From: Sphingomonas cannabina
Lineage (GTDB): Bacteria; Pseudomonadota; Alphaproteobacteria; Sphingomonadales; Sphingomonadaceae
NCBI RefSeq assembly: GCF_021391395.1
Contig: NZ_CP090059.1
Span: forward strand, 3,271,001 to 3,335,000
DNA length: 64,000 nt
Direction of reading: 5' to 3'
The first letter of the stretch is position 1. The number at the start of each line of letters is the position of its first letter. The notes below the pieces were generated by a model that saw nothing but the letters and a program-made list of their open reading frames with translations, ran no database searches and was not told the DNA's origin. Positions 57,972 through 64,000 of this stretch are shown here, in pieces. A program made the translations under genes and the position numbers.

Positions 57972-60179
57972 ATGCTTCGTCGTTCGTTCTGGTCGTTGCC
58001 GTTGGTGGCGCTGCTTGCGCCGATTCACCCCGCCTGCGCGCAGGAGCGTGCGGTCGAGGATGACGGCGACGGGACCGAGATCGTCGTCACCGCCGCGCGC
58101 ACCGTGCTGCCGCCCAACGCGCTGCCGCTCACCATCGACATCATCGACAAGACCGCGCTCGACCAGCAGATCGCGATCTCGGGATCGGTCACCGATGCGG
58201 TGGCGAACCTGACCCCGTCCTTCTCCCCCACCCGCCAGAAGCTGTCGGGCGCCGGGGAGTCGCTGCGCGGCCGCTCGCCGCTCTATGCGATCAACGGCAT
58301 CCCGCAGTCGACGCCGCTGCGCGACGGCAGCCGCGACGGCTTCACCATCGACGGCTTCTTCGTCGACCGGGTCGAGCTGATCTACGGTTCCAACGCGCTG
58401 CAGGGGATCGGCGGCACCGGCGGCATCGTCAACCAGGTGACGGTCGGCGCCCCGAAGACCGAGGGGCTAAGCGGCCGCGCGCTGCTGCAGGGCACCGCGA
58501 GCGAAGGGTTCCAGGACGACGGCTTCGGCGGCAAGGCCGCTGGACTGGTGCAGTACAAGGCGGGCCGCTTCGACGCGAGCGTCGGCGCCGCCTATGAGAC
58601 GCGCGGCGCCTATTACGACGGCAACGGGCACCGGATCGGCGTCAACTCTACCCAGGGCGAGACGCTGGATTCGCGGGCGCTGTCGCTGTTCGGGCGGTTC
58701 GGATACCAGCTCGGCGAGACCGGGCGGATCGACCTGATCGCCAGCCGGTTCCAGCTCAAGGGCAACGGCGACTATCTCGCCATTCCCGGCAACCGGGCGA
58801 CCGGCGTGCCGACCAGCGCCGTCCGCGGCGACGCGCCGGGCGATCCCGCCGCGAGCCGGACCGAGAGCGTCGCGCTGTCGATCACCGACACCGCGCTGTG
58901 GGGCGGCAATTTCGTCAGCCAGGTCTTCTTCAACCGCAGCCGCGACACCTTCGGCGGCGAGGTCGCTCCGGTTCCCACGTTCCAGGACCCGGCGATCGCT
59001 CCCCTCAACACGCTGTTCGATCAGTCGCAGAACCGGTCGCGCAAGATCGGCGCAAAGATCAGCTACGAACGCGCCATTCCCGGCTTCGAGGCGCTGACCG
59101 TGACGCTCGGTTTCGACGCCTTGTGGGACAAGACCGAGCAGCGGCTGATCGCCACCGGCCGCACATGGGTGCCGCCGACCGATTTCCGGAGCCTCGCGCC
59201 GTTCGGCCAGGCCAACCTCAAGCTGTTCGACGGGCTGGTGCGGCTCGCCGGCGGCGCGCGGTGGGAGAATGTCGAGATCAAGATCGACGACTATCACACG
59301 CTGGCGTCGACCACCTTCGTCGCCTGTTCGCCCACGCTGCCGCCCGGCACGCCCTGCGGTCCGTCGACCTACGGCGGCGTCGCGGTCGCCGGCGGCAAGC
59401 CGAAGTTCGAGGACCTGCTGATCAATGGTGGCGTGATCGTCGAGCCAACGGAGGGCATCCGCGCCTATGCGAGCTATGCCGAAGGCTTCACCGCTCCGGA
59501 TGTCGGCCGCATCACGCGGGCGATCAACAAGCTGAACGTCGACCTCGACACCTATCTCGACATCAGCCCGATCGTCTCGAACAACCGCGAGATCGGAGTG
59601 GAGGTGAAGCGCGGGCCACTCGACGGCAGCGTCACCTATTTCTGGTCGTCGAGCGACAAGGGCCAGCTGCTGATCGCCAATCCTGGCGGCATTTTCGACG
59701 TGCAGCGCCAGCGGGTCGAGATCCAGGGGCTGGAGGTCAATCTCGGCGTTCGCCTGCCGATCGAGGGCGCGCGGCTGGGGATCGGCTATGCGCATCTCGA
59801 CGGGCGCTACGACAGCGATGCCGATGGCCGGGTCGATACCGACCTCGACGGCACCAACATCTCTCCGGACCGGCTCAACCTGACCGCGAGCTATGCGCGG
59901 GGCCGGTTCTCGGCGCTGGTGCAGACGCAATTCTATCTGTCCCGGACGTTCAAGGGCCTGAAGCGCGATCCACGCAACGACTTCGGCGGCTACACACTGA
60001 CCGACGCGACGGTGCGCTACGACGCCGGCCGGCTCGGCGCGATCCGGCTGAGCGCGCAGAACCTCTTCAACCTCCAGTACATCGACTACAGCAGCGACAC
60101 CCGGCTGCCGACTGACAACCTCAGCTATTTCGCCGGGCGCGGGCGCACGCTGACGCTCGGCTGGGACTACCGGTTCTAA
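57972..60179 (+). CDS. TonB-dependent receptor, siderophore type
   Basis: This 735-residue outer-membrane protein has a signal peptide ending HPACAQE (about 24), then a TonB-box-like TEIVVTAAR. The plug domain (about 55-170) has SLRGRSPLYAINGIPQ and VELIYGSNALQGIGGTGGIVNQVT. A 22-strand barrel follows, ending in LTLGWDYRF with the terminal Phe. The next gene encodes a PepSY membrane protein, the typical partner for iron-siderophore receptors. GGGAGGG precedes the ATG at 57972; a TTG three bases earlier is in frame. The exact siderophore is unknown. Confidence 0.88.
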   Translation: MLRRSFWSLPLVALLAPIHPACAQERAVEDDGDGTEIVVTAARTVLPPNALPLTIDIIDKTALDQQIAISGSVTDAVANLTPSFSPTRQKLSGAGESLRGRSPLYAINGIPQSTPLRDGSRDGFTIDGFFVDRVELIYGSNALQGIGGTGGIVNQVTVGAPKTEGLSGRALLQGTASEGFQDDGFGGKAAGLVQYKAGRFDASVGAAYETRGAYYDGNGHRIGVNSTQGETLDSRALSLFGRFGYQLGETGRIDLIASRFQLKGNGDYLAIPGNRATGVPTSAVRGDAPGDPAASRTESVALSITDTALWGGNFVSQVFFNRSRDTFGGEVAPVPTFQDPAIAPLNTLFDQSQNRSRKIGAKISYERAIPGFEALTVTLGFDALWDKTEQRLIATGRTWVPPTDFRSLAPFGQANLKLFDGLVRLAGGARWENVEIKIDDYHTLASTTFVACSPTLPPGTPCGPSTYGGVAVAGGKPKFEDLLINGGVIVEPTEGIRAYASYAEGFTAPDVGRITRAINKLNVDLDTYLDISPIVSNNREIGVEVKRGPLDGSVTYFWSSSDKGQLLIANPGGIFDVQRQRVEIQGLEVNLGVRLPIEGARLGIGYAHLDGRYDSDADGRVDTDLDGTNISPDRLNLTASYARGRFSALVQTQFYLSRTFKGLKRDPRNDFGGYTLTDATVRYDAGRLGAIRLSAQNLFNLQYIDYSSDTRLPTDNLSYFAGRGRTLTLGWDYRF

Positions 60180-60183
60180 TGAC

Positions 60184-61272
60184 GTGGCGGTTCTGACGAT
60201 GAAGTGGCTCGACCTCATCCATCGCTGGACCGGCGGACTGGTCGGGCTCGTCCTCGGCATGATGGGGCTGACCGGCGCGATCCTGGTCCATGAGGACGCC
60301 TGGCTCGGCTGGACCCTGCCCCATGCCGGCGATGCGCTGAACCGCGATCCCGCCGCGCTCGCTGCCGTGACCACGCGGCTGATCGGCGACGGGCACGGCG
60401 TGCAGGGCATCGTCTATGCGAGCGACGGCTTCGGCCTGCACCAGCTCCGTCTCAGTGGCGGCGCCGGTGCCTACGCCGATCAGGCAGGCGCCATCGTCAC
60501 GCGCTGGGGCAGCCAATGGGAGCGGCCCGAGCTGTGGTTGTTCGACCTCCACCACCATCTGTTCACCGGCGACGTCGGCGAGACGGTGATCGGCATCGCC
60601 GGGCTGTGCGCGGTGCTGTTCGTGGTGACCGGCACCATCCTGTGGTGGCGGACGCGGCGGACCTTCGCGTTCCGGCTGTGGCCGAAGCGGATGAGCCGGC
60701 CGGCGATCGTGATGCAGCACCGCGACCTCGGCATCGTCATGGCGCCGCTGCTCCTGCTGTCGGCGGTGACGGGGACGATGATGATCTTCAAACCCGTCGC
60801 GGCGATCGTAATGGCGCCCTTCTCCTCCCCGGCGCAGGCGCGGGCGGCGATGGCGCCGCCCAAGCTCTCCGGCGGTGCACTGGCCGCGCATCCGGACTGG
60901 GCGGCGATGCTGGCCACGGCCCATGCCCGGTTCCCCGATGCGGATTTCCGCACGCTCACCCTGCCCCGTAAGCCCGGCGAGCCGATCAGTTTCAGGATGC
61001 GGCGCGCCGCCGAATGGCTCCCGAACGGCCGCACGATGCTGTGGTTCGACGCCGCCACCGGTCGTCTGCTCGCCGCCCGCGACGCGCTGGCGCTGCCGCG
61101 AGGGGCGCAGGTGTTCAACACTGCCTACCCGCTTCACGCCGCCAAGGTCGGCGGGCTTGCCTATCGACTGGTGATGACCTGCTCGGGCCTGGCGATGGCG
61201 ATGCTGGGCAGCTTCGCGGTGTGGAGCTTCTGGTTCAGGCGACCGCGCCTGAAGCCGAGGCGGGCGGTGTAG
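60184..61272 (+). CDS. PepSY-associated membrane protein (iron uptake-linked)
   Basis: This 362-residue protein has four membrane helices: about 12-35 (GLVGLVLGMMGLTGAILV), 135-155 (IGIAGLCAVLFVVTGTIL), 180-205 and 330-350. It has conserved histidines in LIHRW, LFDLHHHLF and QHRDLG. Such PepSY/DUF3649-related proteins are encoded beside siderophore receptors and are thought to act as inner-membrane ferric-siderophore reductases, with the histidines as heme ligands. That role is inference here. It starts with GTG at 60184 or, equally likely, ATG at 60199, a few bases after the receptor stop. Confidence 0.82.
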   Translation: MAVLTMKWLDLIHRWTGGLVGLVLGMMGLTGAILVHEDAWLGWTLPHAGDALNRDPAALAAVTTRLIGDGHGVQGIVYASDGFGLHQLRLSGGAGAYADQAGAIVTRWGSQWERPELWLFDLHHHLFTGDVGETVIGIAGLCAVLFVVTGTILWWRTRRTFAFRLWPKRMSRPAIVMQHRDLGIVMAPLLLLSAVTGTMMIFKPVAAIVMAPFSSPAQARAAMAPPKLSGGALAAHPDWAAMLATAHARFPDADFRTLTLPRKPGEPISFRMRRAAEWLPNGRTMLWFDAATGRLLAARDALALPRGAQVFNTAYPLHAAKVGGLAYRLVMTCSGLAMAMLGSFAVWSFWFRRPRLKPRRAV

Positions 61273-61298
61273 CGACCATATCACCGCCTGCCAGGCGC

Positions 61299-62837
61299 TC
61301 AGTTTCTCTCGGCAGTGCCGGCCATCTTCGCCATCAGCGGCTTGGCTTCAGCAAGCTTGCCTGCGTCGATCAGCGCGATCACCTGGGCCGCAACATTCTT
61401 GTCGTCGTCGTCATGAGGAGCGAAGGCGATCGGCTGGAGCAGCGTGCGGGCGCCGGGCGCATCGTCGTGATCGAAGAGGTGGCGGGCGAGCTGAATACGT
61501 ACCTGCGGGTCTTCCGCGCCGAGGACGAATGCGCGACGCAAACCCTTGACCGCGCCGGGAGTAGGTTCGGTTCCGGCAGCGGCGAAGCTGCGGAAATAGG
61601 CGAGGAGCGGCGCCGCCGCGTTGGGATCGGCGTGGTTGGCCTTGATCAGCCACGCACGCGCGGCCGTCCAGGCAGCGGCATCGGTCGACTTCGCGGCGAC
61701 GAGCCGCCGCACCTCCGCCTGCCCTTTGGCGAGCATCGCCGGCAGCGAGCCGGGCGCGAGCGCGAGCGCGCGATCGGCGGCCGCCGCGGCGAGATCCGGA
61801 TGCCCCGCCACAAGCTCGGCTTCGGCATATTCGGTCTGCACGCGCGCGTCCGCCGGATAGTCTGCGGCGATCTTCGCGGCATCGCGCGCCAATTCGCGCG
61901 CAAGTCCGCCACGCGCACCGTTCACCGATCGCGCGCGCAGCGGCATCAGCGCGGCGACGCCCGGCGAGAGCTTCGTCACGGTCGCATGCGGTGGCTTCGC
62001 CGGCGGCGGTACGCCGAGCGGCGGCAGCAATATCCGGCCCTCGAAATAGGCGAACATCTCGCGCCACAGTGCCTGCACGTCGCCGAATGCCTCGCCCGCC
62101 GCGTCGAGGCTCGGTTTGCCGCGGTTCATCAGCTGGAGATACTTGGCGAGCTGCCCCTGCCGCTTCGGCGTGAGCATCAGATAATGGGTGAGCAGCCAGC
62201 CGCGTCCATAGACCAGGGGCGACGCCGTCGCGGTGGTGAAGAATTCGCCCAGCGGCATCGAGAGATAGTCGCCCTGGGTGCGAATCAGACCCGCGCGGTA
62301 ATTGGCGGGCAGTCCGATGACGATCGACCCGTCGTCGCGGAACTCGACGTTCGCGTTGAACTCGGCAAAGCCTTCCGAGAACCAGACCGGATAGGCGATC
62401 GGCTCGCTCGAATACATCATGTGATGGGCGTATTCGTGGAGCAGCGTCACCTGCGAGGTCATGTCCCCCGCCTTGGCATGACGGTCGAAGCCGGGGGCAT
62501 AGAGGCTGAAGATCACCGATCCGCCCGCGCGCGGACGGTAGTAGCCGGCAAGCCCGCCGCACTGGCATACGCGCGTGAACAATCCGGCCTTGAGCACGAA
62601 GATGCGCACCGGATTGGCATGCGTCGCCGGGTCGTCGGGAAGGCCGTACAGCCGACGCAGCGCCGCATCGTACCGCTCGAGCCGCTCGGCGAACTCGCGC
62701 GCGGCCGGTTCGTCGGCGTCGATATCGATCACGAAATGATCGGTGCGCGCCTCATACCATTCCGCATGCGCGGGCGCTGCACATGCCAACGCCCCGGCAG
62801 CAAGCGCACCGAACCATGCCCTCACGAGCCCCCTCAT
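61299..62837 (-). CDS. Secreted gluzincin-like metallopeptidase with C-terminal TPR region (second copy)
   Basis: This 512-residue protein parallels the one at 2524-4077. It has a signal peptide ending APAHAEW (about 25), HEYAH at 134-138 and EGFAEF at 155-160. Then come KPSLDAAGEAFGDVQALWREM and an alanine-rich helical repeat region with AEAELVAGHPDLAAAAADRALA. The zinc ligands sit at the same residue numbers as in the first copy. A cysteine pair (CQCGG, near 91) replaces the CGKC pair of the other. It is convergent with the PepSY gene. Likely an envelope protease of unknown target. Confidence 0.75.
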   Translation of the reverse strand: MRGLVRAWFGALAAGALACAAPAHAEWYEARTDHFVIDIDADEPAAREFAERLERYDAALRRLYGLPDDPATHANPVRIFVLKAGLFTRVCQCGGLAGYYRPRAGGSVIFSLYAPGFDRHAKAGDMTSQVTLLHEYAHHMMYSSEPIAYPVWFSEGFAEFNANVEFRDDGSIVIGLPANYRAGLIRTQGDYLSMPLGEFFTTATASPLVYGRGWLLTHYLMLTPKRQGQLAKYLQLMNRGKPSLDAAGEAFGDVQALWREMFAYFEGRILLPPLGVPPPAKPPHATVTKLSPGVAALMPLRARSVNGARGGLARELARDAAKIAADYPADARVQTEYAEAELVAGHPDLAAAAADRALALAPGSLPAMLAKGQAEVRRLVAAKSTDAAAWTAARAWLIKANHADPNAAAPLLAYFRSFAAAGTEPTPGAVKGLRRAFVLGAEDPQVRIQLARHLFDHDDAPGARTLLQPIAFAPHDDDDKNVAAQVIALIDAGKLAEAKPLMAKMAGTAERN

Positions 62838-62917
62838 TCCGTCATGTCCCCCCAGGGCGATTCCCTCCCGTCCATCTTAGATCGGGATTTTCCGGAGGAA
62901 AGCGAGCGCCGCCTTTG

Positions 62918-63044
62918 ATCCTCCCCCGCCAGGGGGAGGTGTCAGCCGCAGGCTGACGGAGGGGGAGGTCGGCGACAAACTATCGGCGTGCTTCCGCCCC
63001 CTCCGTCACGCTTCGCGTGCCACCTCCCCCTGGCGGGGGAGGAT
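62918..63044. repeat. Intergenic palindromic repeat, family A copy 5
   Basis: This 127-bp copy has arms ATCCTCCCCCGCCAGGGGGA and TCCCCCTGGCGGGGGAGGAT with the CAGCCGCAGGCTG inner hairpin and the CACGCTTCGCGTG mirror. It lies between the peptidase start and the thioesterase end, 22 bases from the thioesterase stop codon. Confidence 0.9.
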
Positions 63045-63066
63045 TCGTTCCAAATGGCGATGAGTC

Positions 63067-63822
63067 CTAGAATACCTCCACCCGCCGCGGCCGACCTGCC
63101 GGGTCGACCGCGACCATGGTGAAGGCGGCCGAGGCGGCGTGCCGACGGTCGCCGGTGAGGAGGTCCTCCGCCCACAGCTCGACACGCGTCCTGAGCGAGC
63201 TGCGCCCCACCGCGTCGACGGTGGCGATCAGCTCGATCATCTCGCCTTCCGCGATCGGCGAGCGGAAGTCGACGCGCTCGGATGCCGCCATCACCATCAC
63301 CGCGCGGGCATGGCGGGTGGCGGCGACGAACGCCGCCTTGCCGAGCATCCTGAGCGCATCGCCCCCGAACAGCGTGCCGTAATGGTTGGTCTGCGGCGGA
63401 AAGACGATGTCGGCCATGCGCAGCCCGTCCGGCTCGGGCGCCGGCTCAGCGAGGGGCGGGAGCGGCGCGCCCTCCCCGTTCATCGCGACCAGCGTGAAGC
63501 GGCCGCGCGTACACAGCCGCCGCTCGCCGGAGAGAAGCGCCTCCGCCACCAGCTCGACCTCGACGTCGAGCGACGACCGGCCGACGCGCACGACGCGGCC
63601 GCTCGCCTCGATCAGTTCGCCCTTGAGCGCCGGGGCGGCGAAATCGATCCGCTCCGATGCGGCGGTGACGAACGGCGCCCGCCCGTGGCGCGAGGCGGCG
63701 AGGAACGCCACCTTGTCCATGTGCGCGAGCGCCACGCCGCCGAACAGCGTGCCGTGATGGTTGGTGTCGCCCGGGAAGATCATGTCGATCAGCCGGACGA
63801 CACCGCCATGCGTGCCGGTCAT
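63067..63822 (-). CDS. Acyl-CoA thioesterase with duplicated hotdog domain
   Basis: This 251-residue protein contains two YciA/BACH-type hotdog domains. The first has [34 protein letters not shown]; the second has [34 protein letters not shown]. Both carry the N-H-x-G-T-L-F-G-G active-site strand, with the pairs of Asn and Asp/Gln residues that make the composite site. It hydrolyses acyl-CoA esters. The ATG at 63822 overlaps the metE stop by four bases (ATGA), which fixes the start and suggests coupled translation. Confidence 0.85.
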   Translation of the reverse strand: MTGTHGGVVRLIDMIFPGDTNHHGTLFGGVALAHMDKVAFLAASRHGRAPFVTAASERIDFAAPALKGELIEASGRVVRVGRSSLDVEVELVAEALLSGERRLCTRGRFTLVAMNGEGAPLPPLAEPAPEPDGLRMADIVFPPQTNHYGTLFGGDALRMLGKAAFVAATRHARAVMVMAASERVDFRSPIAEGEMIELIATVDAVGRSSLRTRVELWAEDLLTGDRRHAASAAFTMVAVDPAGRPRRVEVF

Positions 63823-64000
63823 GCCGGCTCCAGCGCCTCGACCCGCAGGCGCCGCGCCGCCTCGACCATCGCGGCGATCGCCGGCTTCACCTCGTCCCAC
63901 TTGCGGGTCTTGAGCCCGCAGTCGGGGTTCACCCACAGCTGCTCGGGAGCGAGGTGGAGCTGGGCGAGACGCATCAGCGCGACCATCTCCTCGACGTCGG
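63819..64000 (-). CDS. metE: Cobalamin-independent methionine synthase, C-terminal fragment
   Basis: Only the last 60 codons are inside the window. They read [22 protein letters not shown] followed by [14 protein letters not shown], the end of the MetE barrel. The Cys in NPDCGLKTR is one of the zinc ligands that activate homocysteine. The enzyme transfers a methyl group from methyltetrahydrofolate-triglutamate to homocysteine. The gene continues to the right beyond the window and overlaps the thioesterase gene by four bases. Confidence 0.85.
   Translation of the reverse strand, partial: DVEEMVALMRLAQLHLAPEQLWVNPDCGLKTRKWDEVKPAIAAMVEAARRLRVEALEPA

Overview
This is a GC-rich chromosomal segment from an alphaproteobacterium, most likely a sphingomonad (Sphingomonas or a close relative). 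The support is the very high third-position GC, an NDUFA12-type complex I accessory gene next to a DUF2155 gene, a DUF4893 lipoprotein, alphaproteobacterial LexA-box architecture (GTTC-N7-GTTC), and many GC-rich intergenic inverted repeats such as CCCCGGCCTTCGCCGGGG that I associate with sphingomonad genomes. The genus is an inference; no rRNA gene is present.

Layout. 1-8 kb: the 3' part of a nucleotide-sugar epimerase, a cytidine deaminase-like protein, an MFS carboxylate transporter, a secreted metallopeptidase-TPR protein, UDP-glucose dehydrogenase with a PhnA-domain protein, and cysteine synthase. 7.3-8.5 kb: a tightly overlapping vapB-vapC-DNA glycosylase trio. 9-20 kb: a methyltransferase, a Y-family polymerase with a LexA box, aat (overlapping tail-to-tail with a DUF2155 gene), an NDUFA12-like gene, DUF192, a double cold-shock protein, recX, a fatty acyl-AMP ligase and a GGDEF-EAL protein.

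20.5-55.9 kb: the conserved transcription/translation locus tRNA-Trp, secE, nusG, rplK, rplA, rplJ, rplL, rpoB, rpoC. Order and strand are conserved, but the locus is split into four blocks by about 7.7, 2.8 and 13.2 kb of accessory genes. These are an acyltransferase-SGNH protein, an NmrA/LysR pair, an orphan tandem-HTH protein, an ArsR-SRPBCC-DUF1801 cluster, an L,D-transpeptidase, chrA, a LysR/aldo-keto reductase pair, a lipase, threonine synthase, a LuxR regulator, a CocE-type hydrolase and two proline-rich membrane-anchored proteins. Candidate promoters sit in front of rplK, rplJ and rpoB, and hairpin terminators follow nusG, rplA, rplL and rpoC, so each block looks like an independent transcription unit.

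56-64 kb: a GH16 glycosidase with a small membrane protein, a TonB-dependent receptor with a PepSY membrane protein (iron uptake), a second copy of the metallopeptidase-TPR protein, and a double-hotdog thioesterase overlapping the 3' end of metE.

The strongest unexplained structure is intergenic. At least five families of inverted-repeat elements lie between genes (five copies of a roughly 125-190 bp palindrome, two of a 106 bp palindrome, two of a roughly 170 bp MITE-like element, one of them nested in a further inverted repeat, and single copies of two others). Several sit at the borders of the split ribosomal/RNA polymerase blocks. No CRISPR array, integrase, transposase or rRNA gene was seen.
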